In this document: positions 27,391 to 35,832 of the stretch, in pieces | Layout of the letters: each line of letters starts with the position of its first letter | Numbering within the stretch: the stretch's first letter is position 1 | From: Streptomyces sp. SN-593 | GTDB lineage: Bacteria > Actinomycetota > Actinomycetes > Streptomycetales > Streptomycetaceae | DNA length: 64,000 nt | Direction of reading: 5' to 3' | Assembly (NCBI RefSeq): GCF_016756395.1 | Contig: NZ_AP018365.1 | Location: 4,129,001 to 4,193,000, forward strand | Made by a program: the position numbers and the translations under genes | The notes under the pieces: model-generated | Told to the model about the DNA's origin: nothing | What the model saw: only the letters and a program-made list of their open reading frames with translations | The model's database searches: none

Positions 27391-27912
27391 ATGACCACGC
27401 CAGTGTGCACCAGCGCCGACACGACGCAGTTCACGGCCTACGTCCGGAGCAAGGGCCCGACGCTGCTGCGCACCGCCCGCTCCCTGACGCCCAACCCGGC
27501 CGACGCGGAAGACCTGCTGCAGACGGCCCTGACCAAGACCTACCTCGCCTGGGACCGGATCGACGACCACCGCGCGGTCGACGGCTACGTCCGCCGCACC
27601 CTGGTCAACACGCGCACGTCGCAGTGGCGCAAGCGCCGGGTGGACGAGTTCAGCACCGACGAGCTGCCGGAGCCGGCCACCGCCGGACCGGACCTCGTGG
27701 AGCAGCAGGTCCAGCGGGACGCGCTGCTGCGCGCGATAGCCCGGCTCCCCCCGCGGCAGCGCGCCATGGTGGTGCTGCGCTACTACGAGGACATGAGCGA
27801 GGTGCAGACCGCGGAGGCGCTCGGCGTGTCCGTCGGCACCGTCAAGAGCGCGGTCTCCCGCGCCCTCGGCAAGCTCCGGGACGACCCCGAGCTGGAGCTG
27901 AGCGTCGCCTGA
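27391..27912 (+). CDS. SigE-family (ECF-like) RNA polymerase sigma factor
   Basis: A 173-residue two-domain sigma factor. Region 2 is FTAYVRSKGPTLLRTARSL through DAEDLLQTALTKTYLAWDRI. Region 4 includes LPPRQRAMVVLRYYEDMSEV and the helix-turn-helix AEALGVSVGTVKSAVSRALG. This matches the actinobacterial 'SigE family' of short sigma factors often found without a cognate anti-sigma gene, as here. ATG at 27391 was chosen over an in-frame ATG 21 codons upstream because the -10 element TACCGT lies six bases before it. The regulon is unknown. Confidence 0.9.
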   Translation: MTTPVCTSADTTQFTAYVRSKGPTLLRTARSLTPNPADAEDLLQTALTKTYLAWDRIDDHRAVDGYVRRTLVNTRTSQWRKRRVDEFSTDELPEPATAGPDLVEQQVQRDALLRAIARLPPRQRAMVVLRYYEDMSEVQTAEALGVSVGTVKSAVSRALGKLRDDPELELSVA

Positions 27913-27988
27913 CCCCGGCCCGGCCGCCGGCCGCCCGGCGGTACGCGCGGGCCGCCCCGCCGTCAGGGGCGCCGCCCGCCGGAACTGC

Positions 27989-28831
27989 TCAGCCCACGAC
28001 GGCGACCGGGGCGTCCACCAGGTCGCGGTCGACACTGAGCTTCTTCCCGCCGTGCGACTCGGTGACGGCGCCGTGGTACTGGTGGATGCGCGCGTGCGGG
28101 GTCCAGGCGTCGGGGCCGAGCGACGGCTCGTCGGACAGCGTCGGGGCCACCCCCCAGCGGGCGTACCAGAGCACCTTGGGCAGGTCGGACACCCCCGCCA
28201 GCCGTGACGTGGCCATGTGCTTGATGCCGGAGTCGGCGCTGCTGTAGAAGCCGGAGAGGTAGCCGGACGCCGCAACGCCCTTGTCCCATGCCTGGATGTA
28301 CTTCAGGGTCGACGCCGCGCACGAGGCGTTCCCGATGTCGTACGCCTCCATGTCGAGGTAGAGCGCGCTGCCCGGGCCCACCCCGAGGGCGGCCGCCTGC
28401 CGTACCGCGTCCGCGGCCTCGCTCGCCCCCTGGGAGGCGGGCCGGCTGGTGTCGATCCGGTAGGGGTTCTTGTTGGAGCCGGTCACGCAGGGGCTCTGCG
28501 AACCGACGTAGATCGGCAGCAGGCTCCATCCGTCCTTGGTGGTCTGCCGCACCCAGTCCGGGGTCAGGTGGGTCTGCGACGTGCAGGCCCGGGCCCGGCC
28601 GCCGAAGTAGATGCCCGCCGCGCGGTAGTCGGAGTGGGCGATCCACGCCTTCATGGTGTCCAGGTCGGGGGCCTGGCAGGTGTCGAACGCCTGCCCGCTG
28701 AAGTTCCGGCCCGCGTCGGACCCGGTCGCGGCCGGGCCGGCGGCGTCCGCGGGGACGGCCGGGAGCAGCAGTCCGGCCAGCGCGAGCGCACCCGCGACGA
28801 CATAACGGATAAACCCACTTTTTTCGGTCAT
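27989..28831 (-). CDS. Secreted DUF1906 (glycoside-hydrolase-like, Rv2525c-like) protein
   Basis: A 280-residue exported protein. The N-terminus MTEKSGFIRYVVAGALALAG and APADAA-type cleavage region form a signal peptide. The mature part has the DUF1906 TIM-barrel-like pattern: GIYFGGRARAC, LLPIYVGSQSP, GSALYLDMEAYD with acidic residues in a catalytic-like position, GYLSGFYSS and ARIHQYHGAV. Relatives such as mycobacterial Rv2525c are cell-wall associated and resemble glycosidases, with no proven substrate. Four Cys residues may form disulfides. The first codons (GAA, AAA, AGT, TTT, TAT) are unusually AT-rich compared with the rest. It is convergent with the sigma gene. Confidence 0.85.
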   Translation of the reverse strand: MTEKSGFIRYVVAGALALAGLLLPAVPADAAGPAATGSDAGRNFSGQAFDTCQAPDLDTMKAWIAHSDYRAAGIYFGGRARACTSQTHLTPDWVRQTTKDGWSLLPIYVGSQSPCVTGSNKNPYRIDTSRPASQGASEAADAVRQAAALGVGPGSALYLDMEAYDIGNASCAASTLKYIQAWDKGVAASGYLSGFYSSADSGIKHMATSRLAGVSDLPKVLWYARWGVAPTLSDEPSLGPDAWTPHARIHQYHGAVTESHGGKKLSVDRDLVDAPVAVVG

Positions 28832-29338
<507 letters not shown>

Positions 29339-29644
29339 TCACCACAGCGGCGAGAAGTGGACGGCCACCGTGTTCTGGTGGATGGAGGTGAGGCCCGAAC
29401 CGGCGACACTCGCCGTGTTGTCCTGGTTCGACGCGCCCGCCCCGGTCGCGGCCTGCTGGGTCGTCGTCACGTTGCCCAGGTTGCCGCCGAGCACGTTCCC
29501 ACCGGAGTTGCTCACCACCGTCGCGTTCGAGTGGCCACCCGCGACGGAACCGTCGTCCGCCGCGGCGGCGCCGGCGAACAGCACTCCCGCGACGGGCAGT
29601 GCCGCGACGGCGGCCAGGACACGGGCGGTACGGATGCTTGCCAT
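29339..29644 (-). CDS. Small secreted Gly/Asn/Ser-rich protein
   Basis: A 101-residue precursor with a clear signal peptide (ARVLAAVAALPVAGVLFAGAAAAD) and a mature part of about 70 residues. The mature sequence alternates polar and beta-prone residues: SNATVVSNSGGNVLGGNLGN, VTTTQQAATGAGASNQDNT, and IHQNTVAVHFSPLW at the end. It has no Cys. Composition resembles self-assembling surface proteins (curlin-like repeats, rodlins), but I cannot match a named family. It is too short and lacks the chaplin Cys pair. ATG has GGGAGG upstream. It stands alone and may be developmentally regulated. Confidence 0.75.
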   Translation of the reverse strand: MASIRTARVLAAVAALPVAGVLFAGAAAADDGSVAGGHSNATVVSNSGGNVLGGNLGNVTTTQQAATGAGASNQDNTASVAGSGLTSIHQNTVAVHFSPLW

Positions 29645-29859
29645 GGTGTTCCCTCCCAGGGGGACAGACGTTCTTCGGTTCGGAGAAGCGGCCGGCCGAC
29701 CGCTCCGCCGGCTTGCTCGGCGTCGCCATCAGCAGACTTGCCCACCCCCTCACCCGTAATGCCCCACCATGATCCGTTTCCCTCGCACGCGTGACGATCT
29801 GTCGATAAACCTGCCGTCCGCCCCTTTCCGGGACACGGGGCGCACGGCGGCGGCCCCGC

Positions 29860-30585
29860 TCACCGCCCCGCCCCGAGGTGCCGGGTCCCGCCGATCTCGA
29901 CCGGGCGCAGCCCGGCCCCGTCGCGCACCCACCGGCTCACCGAGGCGTTCGGCACCTGGGACGGCGCCGCCGCGGCCGGCGCCCCGCCGATTCCCGCGAG
30001 CACCCGGCCGACCGCGAGCACCACGGAGTCGTGCGCGACCAGCAGCACCCGCCGCCCGGCCGCCGCCGGGCCAAACTCCGCGAGGAAGTCCCGCACCCGC
30101 AGCGTCACGTCCGCCAGGGACTCACCGCCCGGCGGCCGGTAGAACCACTCGCCCACCCGCCCCCGCCGGTCCGCCTCGGCCGGAGCGGACGCGCGCACCG
30201 CCGGGGGCGTCATCAGCTCCAGCACGCCCATCTCCCGGTCCCGCAGCCGCTCGTCGAACGGCGCCGGGCCGTACGACGCCCCCGCCGCGCGTGCGACCGA
30301 CGCCATCACCTCCCAGGTCCGCACCGCCCGGACGTAGGGCGAGCAGACCACCAGGTGCGGCCGCTCCCGCGCCCCCAGCCCAGCCAGCCAGCGCCCCAGC
30401 GCCTCCGCCTGGCCCACCCCGGCCGCCGACAGCGGCACCTGCCGGTCGGTCTCCTCGGCCACCGCGAGCCCCGGGTCGCCGGTCCGCTCCGCCCGCGCGA
30501 ACACCTCGTTCGCCGTGCTCTCCCCGTGCCGCACCACCGTCAGCCGCGCCGGGGCACAGCCGTACGGCACCGATCCGTCCACCAC
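29860..30585 (-). CDS. Histidine phosphatase (phosphoglycerate mutase-like) superfamily protein
   Basis: A 241-residue RHG-type phosphatase. The catalytic motif is LTVVRHGESTANEVF near the N-terminus. The second His is in RRVLLVAHDSVVLAV. The typical CSPYVRAVRTWEV and the acidic DREMGVLELM follow family order. GTG at 30585 was chosen because it has GGAGG 9 bases upstream; the frame extends 16 codons further. Substrates in this family range from phosphosugars to nucleotides. It lies downstream of phospholipase C on the same strand, separated by a hairpin. Confidence 0.85.
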   Translation of the reverse strand: MVDGSVPYGCAPARLTVVRHGESTANEVFARAERTGDPGLAVAEETDRQVPLSAAGVGQAEALGRWLAGLGARERPHLVVCSPYVRAVRTWEVMASVARAAGASYGPAPFDERLRDREMGVLELMTPPAVRASAPAEADRRGRVGEWFYRPPGGESLADVTLRVRDFLAEFGPAAAGRRVLLVAHDSVVLAVGRVLAGIGGAPAAAAPSQVPNASVSRWVRDGAGLRPVEIGGTRHLGAGR

Positions 30586-30699
30586 CGGGACCCTCCTCCG
30601 CCACGTCACCGTCCGCCACCGCGTACGCCCCAAAACCTACGGTGTGTCCGGTGCGCCGCCCCGCCGCACCACGGCCGGTCCGCCACCTGGTGCAGCGAG

Positions 30700-30731
30700 C
30701 GGCCGGCCGGGCGGCGGTGCCCGGCCGGCCG
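30700..30731 (-). terminator. Terminator after phospholipase C
   Basis: CGGCCGGCCGGGC (30700-30712) and GCCCGGCCGGCCG (30719-30731) pair perfectly over 13 bp with a 6-base loop, 24 bases past the phospholipase stop on the minus strand. Confidence 0.65.
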
Positions 30732-30754
30732 AGCCGAGCTGTGATGACGTGCCG

Positions 30755-32818
30755 TCAGTCGGTGAGGGTGGCGGGATCGTTGGTGCTCGCGGCGCCGGTC
30801 TCCACGTGGCCGGCGAAGCGGCGGACGTACACGGAGTCGGAGGCGGAGGTGACCGTGACGTCGTACCAGTGGTTCCCGGCGGCGACTCCCCACCCCGGCA
30901 CGCTGCGTGAGCCGCCCGCGGCGACGGTGTAGGTGTAGTGGTCGCCGGGCGCGTAGGCGTCGGTGGCGGTGAAGGTGACCGGTGTCTTCCCGGGGTTGCT
31001 GAACACCAAGGTGACCTGGCCCGTCGAGGCGTCGTGGCGCGCGGTCACCTCGGGACCGACCGAGCCCGCCGTACCGGCCATCCGGCGCAGGAACCCGTTC
31101 GGCCCGTACACGGAGAAGTCGTAAGGCGAGGAGGCGGCGGGCATCGCCCAGGTGTCCGTGAGCGTCCTGCCCGCCTCGACCGTGTACGGCCAGGGGCCGT
31201 CCGAGCGCACCGCCGAGGTCACGAGGAACGCGGCGCCGGCCGCGCCGGAGTTGCCGAAGGTGAACTGCATCCGCCCGTCCACCGGACGGGTGTCGACGGC
31301 CAGTTCGTACGGCAGCGCGCGGGCGTGGCGCAGGCCGGCCTCCTGCCGCGGCAGCGCGCCGGTGGCCGGCGGGGTCGGGACGTAGTCGCCGGGGTTGTCG
31401 TGGTTCGGCGGGGCGTACCCGGCGGTGCCGGGCAGCACGGGCGCGGACGCGTCGCCGCGGGTGAAGTCGAACGCGGCGGTGAGGTCGCCGCAGATCGCCC
31501 GGCGCCAGGGCGAGACGTTCGGGTTGTGCACGCCGAACCGCTTCTCGACAAACTGCACGATCGAGGTGTGGTCGAACGTCTGCGAGCAGACCCAACCTCC
31601 GGTGCTCCAGGGCGAGATGACAATCATCGGCACGCGCGGCCCGAGCCCGTACGGCCCCGCGGCGTATCCGGACACGCCGCCGGTGTACAGGTCCCGACCG
31701 ACGTCGACGGTGGACAGCCCGCGCGCGGCGGAGGCGGGCGGGAACGGCGGCACCACGTGGTCGAAGAACCCGTCGTTCTCGTCGTAGGTGAGGAAGACGG
31801 CGGTACGGCTCCACACGTCCGGGTCGGCGGTGAGCGCGTCCAGCACCTGGGAGACGTACCAGGCACCGTAGTTGGCGGGCCAGTTCGGGTGCTCGCAGAA
31901 CGCCTCGGGCGAGGCGATCCAGGAGACCTGGGGCAGCCTGCCGCTCAGCACGTCGGACCTGAGCTGGTCGAAGAAGCCGTCGCCCCCGGCCGCGTCCGTG
32001 CCGGTGCGGGCCTTGTCGTACAGCGGGTCGCCGGGCCGGGCGTTGCGGTATTGGTCGAAGTAGAGCAGCGAGTTGTCGCCGTAGTTGCCGATGAACGCGT
32101 CGCTCGTCCAGCCCCAACCGCCGGACGCGTCAAGGCCGGTGCCGACGTCCTGGTAGACCTTCCAGGAGATCCCCGCGGCCTCCAGGACCTCCGGGAAGGT
32201 GGTCCAGCCGTACCCGGCCTCCTCGTTGCCCAGCACCGGGCCGCCGCCCTGGCCGTCGTTCCCCGCGTAACCGGTGTACATGTAGTAGCGGTTGGGGTCC
32301 GTCGAGCTGAGCATCGAGCAGTGGTAGGCGTCGCAGATCGTGAACGCGTCCGCGAGCGCGTGGTGGAAGGGGATGTCCTGCCGCGTCAGGTACGCCATCG
32401 TCGTGGTGCTCTTCGCGGGGACCCAGTTGTCGTAGTTGCCGCCGTTCCACGCCGAGTGGGTGCCGGCCCAACTGTGGTCGAGGTCCTGGATGAACTGCAG
32501 CCCGAGGTTGTCCGCGCTCGGCCGGAACGGCAGCGTCTCGTGCCCGGCGTCGTCCGCCTGGTGGAACACCGTCCTGCCGCTCGGCAGCACGGCCGGGCGC
32601 GGATCGCCGAAGCCCCGTACGCCTCTCAGCGTGCCGAAGTAGTGGTCGAACGAACGGTTCTCCTGCATCAGGACGACGACGTGCTCGACGTCCTGGAGGG
32701 TCCCGCTGCCGGCGACGGCCGGAAGCGCGGCGGCTTTGGCGATGCCCCCCGAGAGCACGGACGCGGCGGCGGTACCGCCGGCGAGTTGGAGGAACCTGCG
32801 GCGGTCGATGTCGGGCAC
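30755..32818 (-). CDS. TAT-exported phosphocholine-specific phospholipase C
   Basis: A 687-residue extracellular phosphoesterase. The N-terminus has a twin-arginine signal (DRRRFLQLAGGTAAASVL). The acid phosphatase/PLC fold begins at VVVLMQENRSFDHYFGTLRG, where the Asn-Arg-Ser nucleophile region is characteristic, and later has FLTYDENDGFFDHVVPP and VPMIVISPWS. Two C-terminal beta domains of about 85 residues each follow, typical of non-haemolytic PLC. It hydrolyses phosphatidylcholine-type headgroups and may help phosphate scavenging. GTG at 32818 follows AGGAGA by 9 bases; 31 upstream codons are not used. Confidence 0.92.
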   Translation of the reverse strand: MPDIDRRRFLQLAGGTAAASVLSGGIAKAAALPAVAGSGTLQDVEHVVVLMQENRSFDHYFGTLRGVRGFGDPRPAVLPSGRTVFHQADDAGHETLPFRPSADNLGLQFIQDLDHSWAGTHSAWNGGNYDNWVPAKSTTTMAYLTRQDIPFHHALADAFTICDAYHCSMLSSTDPNRYYMYTGYAGNDGQGGGPVLGNEEAGYGWTTFPEVLEAAGISWKVYQDVGTGLDASGGWGWTSDAFIGNYGDNSLLYFDQYRNARPGDPLYDKARTGTDAAGGDGFFDQLRSDVLSGRLPQVSWIASPEAFCEHPNWPANYGAWYVSQVLDALTADPDVWSRTAVFLTYDENDGFFDHVVPPFPPASAARGLSTVDVGRDLYTGGVSGYAAGPYGLGPRVPMIVISPWSTGGWVCSQTFDHTSIVQFVEKRFGVHNPNVSPWRRAICGDLTAAFDFTRGDASAPVLPGTAGYAPPNHDNPGDYVPTPPATGALPRQEAGLRHARALPYELAVDTRPVDGRMQFTFGNSGAAGAAFLVTSAVRSDGPWPYTVEAGRTLTDTWAMPAASSPYDFSVYGPNGFLRRMAGTAGSVGPEVTARHDASTGQVTLVFSNPGKTPVTFTATDAYAPGDHYTYTVAAGGSRSVPGWGVAAGNHWYDVTVTSASDSVYVRRFAGHVETGAASTNDPATLTD

Positions 32819-33182
32819 GAGCTGTTCTCCTGACGGTCCGGTGGGGTCGGCCCCAGGCGGCGAGCACGCCTGCCTGCGCACACGTGCGCGCTGAGGAGGT
32901 CTTCGCGACATGCCCGAGCAGGCATGCCGCGCACATGATCGGACGGGGCCCAGGCGGTGTCAATGCCGCGTGGGCCCCACGACTCACTCTGCTCTCACCG
33001 GAACCGCCGTCACCGGCGGGTGTACTGCGCCAGGGCTCCCCGCGCCGCCCGGGGGGAGGGGGCGCCCGGGGAAAGGGGGCGCCCGGGGATCAGGCCCGCC
33101 CGGGCGTCTGCGCGGGCGGGCGGGTGCCCCCTCGGGTTCGGGTCAGCGCGAACGGGCGGGTGGGTGCCTGCCGGGATTCGGG
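32819..33182. repeat. Gene-free interval with hairpins and a 43-bp direct repeat
   Basis: About 360 bases upstream of the phospholipase gene. GCCCGCCCG (33094-33102) pairs with CGGGCGGGC (33113-33121). Two diverged copies of a roughly 43-bp unit, sharing CGGGTCAGCGCG, lie at about 33110-33197. No phosphate-box was recognised with confidence. Confidence 0.45.
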
Positions 33183-33440
33183 TCAGCGCGGGCGGGCCGC
33201 TCGCACCACGTGGACCAGCGCCGCACAGAAGAAGACGAAGCAGGCCGTCGACAGCACGGCGATCACGTTCTGCGTGTCACCCGTGTCCGTCTCCGCCGCG
33301 CCCCACGCGAGTAGCCCGGACAGGACGAGGAACACCACCGCCCAGGTGGCCGGCCACCGCATCCGCCGGCCACGGGCCGGGTCCACTCCCACCGGCTCCT
33401 TGCCGACCCGTACCGCTCCGTGGGTGCTCATCGAGTTCAT
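33183..33440 (-). CDS. Small two-helix membrane protein
   Basis: An 85-residue protein. A hydrophilic N-terminus (MNSMSTHGAVRVGKEPVG) is followed by two hydrophobic helices (ATWAVVFLVLSGLLAWGAAE and NVIAVLSTACFVFFCAALVH) and a basic tail. ATG at 33440 has GGAGG about 9 bases upstream, which decides the start over an upstream in-frame ATG. No family or function recognised. Confidence 0.75.
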   Translation of the reverse strand: MNSMSTHGAVRVGKEPVGVDPARGRRMRWPATWAVVFLVLSGLLAWGAAETDTGDTQNVIAVLSTACFVFFCAALVHVVRAARPR

Positions 33441-33709
33441 GTCGGAACCTCCAGGCAGTGCCGGCGGCGCGCTCACGGCGCCCGCCCGCCCCCGGACCGG
33501 GGGCACCCCCGCAACGCCGCGCGCGCGTCCCTCCGGCACGCACGCGCTTCCTTCTCCCTGCCCCACCCATTGTCCCCCGGGGTCCCTCCCCCCGCAGTTC
33601 GATCACCCGGGGAGCCCGGTCCGCCCTCGTCCGGTACGAGGCACGGCCCCTGCCCGGACACCCGCGACCTGACGGCGAGGCCGTACCCGAGCGCATGGAG
33701 GGACAAGGG

Positions 33710-34375
33710 TCAGGCGCGCGGCAGCACGCCCAGGAGGGCCGAGGTGAAGGAGATCCGCAGGGCGTCACGCAGTTCCAGGTGGAGCACGCCGAGGGCGGGC
33801 TCGTCCTCGTAGGCGGCGAGGAGGCTGGGCGGCGGGGGGACGTAGGCCGACAGGGCCCCGGCCGAGACCAGGCTCATCAGGCAGAACATCTGTGCCTCGT
33901 CGCCGAGTTCGGGCACGTGGCGGCGTACGAGCGCGGTCATGGCGGCGAGCCGCGCGAGGGAGGACCGCTTGTGCCGTTTGACGACCTCGACCGAGACGTT
34001 GTGCTCAAGGACGCCGCCCTGGGCACCGAAGAGGTCGCACAGCACCGTCCGGTCGGCCAGCGACCGGCCGAGGATCTCGGCCAACCGGCGCGCCCGCGCT
34101 TCCGGTGCCGCGTCCGCGTCGACGCCCGCGGCCAGTTCGTCCGCCAACTCGGCGAGCCAGTCCCCCAGGAAGACGTCCAGCAGTTCGAGCAGCACCGCCT
34201 CGCGCGACTCGAAGTACCGCAGGACGTTCGACTTGGCCAGGCCCACCCGGCGGCTGAGCTCGTTGAGACTCACCGCGGCCACGGGCATCTCGTCGAGCAT
34301 CGCCGCCGCCGTGTCCAGGATCGCCCGGCGGCGGACCTCCCGCTGCTCCTCGCTTCGCGCCCGCTGGAATGCCAC
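33710..34375 (-). CDS. TetR/AcrR-family transcriptional repressor
   Basis: A 221-residue TetR-type regulator. The N-terminal helix-turn-helix is RRRAILDTAAAMLDEMPVAA, NELSRRVGLAKSNVLRYFES. The C-terminal domain is helical ligand-binding/dimerisation, with a GLAKSNVLRYF recognition helix typical of TetR proteins controlling adjacent reductases. It is divergent from an SDR gene. Three copies of a 13-bp inverted repeat lie in the intergenic region, consistent with auto- and SDR repression. The ligand is unknown. ATG is preceded by AGGACG. Confidence 0.9.
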   Translation of the reverse strand: MAFQRARSEEQREVRRRAILDTAAAMLDEMPVAAVSLNELSRRVGLAKSNVLRYFESREAVLLELLDVFLGDWLAELADELAAGVDADAAPEARARRLAEILGRSLADRTVLCDLFGAQGGVLEHNVSVEVVKRHKRSSLARLAAMTALVRRHVPELGDEAQMFCLMSLVSAGALSAYVPPPPSLLAAYEDEPALGVLHLELRDALRISFTSALLGVLPRA

Positions 34376-34393
34376 GTCCTCAGCGTAGCTTAA

Positions 34394-34461
34394 AGACCGC
34401 CGGTCCCTTGACAGGAGACCGCCGGTCTTTTACGTTGGCGGTGATAACAGACCGCTGGTTC
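34394..34461. promoter_or_regulatory. Three TetR operator copies over the divergent promoters
   Basis: AGACCGCCGGTCT occurs perfectly at 34416-34428, with one change at 34394-34406, and with more changes at 34449-34461 (AGACCGCTGGTTC). Centres are 22 and 33 bp apart, i.e. on one helical face. The perfect copy sits inside the -35/-10 spacer of the SDR promoter. Confidence 0.7.
34408..34436 (+). promoter_or_regulatory. Vegetative-type promoter of the SDR gene
   Basis: TTGACA at 34408-34413, a 17-bp spacer, and TACGTT at 34431-34436. The start would be near 34443, about 33 bases before the ATG at 34476, which has TTAGGAG upstream. Confidence 0.65.
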
Positions 34462-34475
34462 GTTAGGAGTCGGAC

Positions 34476-35495
34476 ATGGGCGTCAACTGGACCGAGCAGG
34501 ACATCCCCGATCAGCACGGCCGGGTGGCGATCGTGACCGGCGCCAACACCGGCCTCGGTTTCGAGACCGCCCGGATGCTCGCCGCGCACGGGGCCAGGGT
34601 GGTGCTGGCCGTCCGCGACGTCGAGAAGGGGGAGAAGGCGGCAGCCCGCATCACCGCTGGCATCACCGCCGGCGGCAGCGGTCGTGACTCCGGTGCCGGC
34701 GGCGGCAGCGGGACCGGCAGCGGCACCGGCGGCGGCACCGGCGGCGGCGGCGGCGAGGTCACCGTCCAGGCCCTCGACCTGACCTCCCTGGACTCGATCC
34801 GGTCCGCCGCGGCAGACCTGCGCGCCGCCCACCCGCGCATCGACCTGCTGATCAACAACGCGGGCGTGATGTACACCCCGAAGCGGACCACCGCCGACGG
34901 TTTTGAACTGCACTTCGGCACCAACCACCTCGGCCACTTCGCCCTGACCGGCCTGCTGCTGGACCGGCTCCTGCCCGTCCCCGGCTCCCGCGTCGTCACG
35001 GTCAGCAGCACCGGCCACCGCATCCGCGCGGCCGTCCACTTCGACGACCTCCAGTGGGAACGCTCGTACAGCCGCGTGGGCGCCTACGGCCAGTCCAAGC
35101 TCGCCAACCTGATGTTCACCTACGCGCTCCAGCGCCGGCTCGCACCGCACGGCACCACCGTCGCGCTGGCCGCCCACCCCGGCGTGTCCAACACCGAACT
35201 CATCCGCAACGCGCCGGCCGCGATGCGCGTGCCCGTCACCTGGCTCGCGCCGCTGCTCACCCAGAACGCGGAGATGGGCGCTCTCCCCACCCTGCGCGCG
35301 GCCACCGATCCCGCAGCGGCCGGCGGGCAGTACTACGGCCCCGGCGGCCGCGGGGAACTCCGCGGCCACCCGAAGCCGGTCACTTCCAGCCCCGACTCCC
35401 ACGACGAGGCCGCCCAGCAGCGCCTGTGGACCGTCTCCGAGGAGCTCACGGGGGTGACGTTCCCCGCGGTGGCCTCCCAGCGGGGGAGTTCCTGA
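34476..35495 (+). CDS. SDR-family oxidoreductase (retinol dehydrogenase-like)
   Basis: A 339-residue short-chain dehydrogenase. The cofactor motif is AIVTGANTGLGFETARML, followed by NNAGVMYTP. The active site has Ser in VVTVSSTGHRI and Tyr/Lys in YGQSKLANLMFTYAL. After VRDVEKGEKAAARI there is a glycine-rich insert of about 30 residues (DNA about 34665-34757) that breaks the normal Rossmann loop spacing. The protein resembles actinobacterial WWOX/retinol-dehydrogenase-type SDRs. It is under divergent TetR control. The substrate is unknown. Confidence 0.9.
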   Translation: MGVNWTEQDIPDQHGRVAIVTGANTGLGFETARMLAAHGARVVLAVRDVEKGEKAAARITAGITAGGSGRDSGAGGGSGTGSGTGGGTGGGGGEVTVQALDLTSLDSIRSAAADLRAAHPRIDLLINNAGVMYTPKRTTADGFELHFGTNHLGHFALTGLLLDRLLPVPGSRVVTVSSTGHRIRAAVHFDDLQWERSYSRVGAYGQSKLANLMFTYALQRRLAPHGTTVALAAHPGVSNTELIRNAPAAMRVPVTWLAPLLTQNAEMGALPTLRAATDPAAAGGQYYGPGGRGELRGHPKPVTSSPDSHDEAAQQRLWTVSEELTGVTFPAVASQRGSS

Positions 35496-35615
35496 GCCGC
35501 AACCGCCTCCGGCGGGGGCCTCCCGCCGACCAGGACAACGGCCCACAGCGGCCGGGCCACAAGTCCCCGCGCACGCGGGGCTGCTCCCCCCGCGAGCCTT
35601 GGGCCGCCGGGCACG

Positions 35616-35652
35616 CAGCAGGGGCGCCCCGGAAACTGGGGCGCCCCTGCTG
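35616..35652 (-). terminator. Terminator of tRNA-Ser(TGA)
   Basis: A 15-bp perfect stem: CAGCAGGGGCGCCCC at 35616-35630 against its complement at 35638-35652, loop of 7. It lies downstream of the minus-strand tRNA and may also stop SDR transcripts. Confidence 0.75.
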
Positions 35653-35675
35653 GACTGCTCGAACCACTACCTCTG

Positions 35676-35762
35676 CGGAGGCTGTGGGATTTGAACCCAC
35701 GGTGACATCGCTGCCACGACGGTTTTCAAGACCGTTCCCTTCGGCCGCTCGGGCAAGCCTCC
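35676..35762 (-). tRNA. tRNA-Ser(TGA)
   Basis: Minus strand. Acceptor arms GGAGGCT and AGCCTCC pair. The anticodon arm is ACGGT-CTTGAAA-ACCGT with anticodon TGA. A long variable arm and T-arm GTGGG-TTCAAAT-CCCAC mark a class II serine tRNA. The discriminator is G and CCA is not encoded. It reads UCA and UCG-type serine codons. Confidence 0.96.
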
Positions 35763-35832
35763 ACGGGTGCCCCCGTGGGGCGGGGGCGCCGTGGGGACAG
35801 CGTATCGGGTCGTCGGGAGCGGGGGGCGGGGG

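Noticed and set aside
29339..29644. Chaplin annotation for the small secreted protein
   Set aside because: It lacks the conserved Cys pair and the GNSLG-type chaplin motif, and is Asn/Thr-rich in a different pattern.
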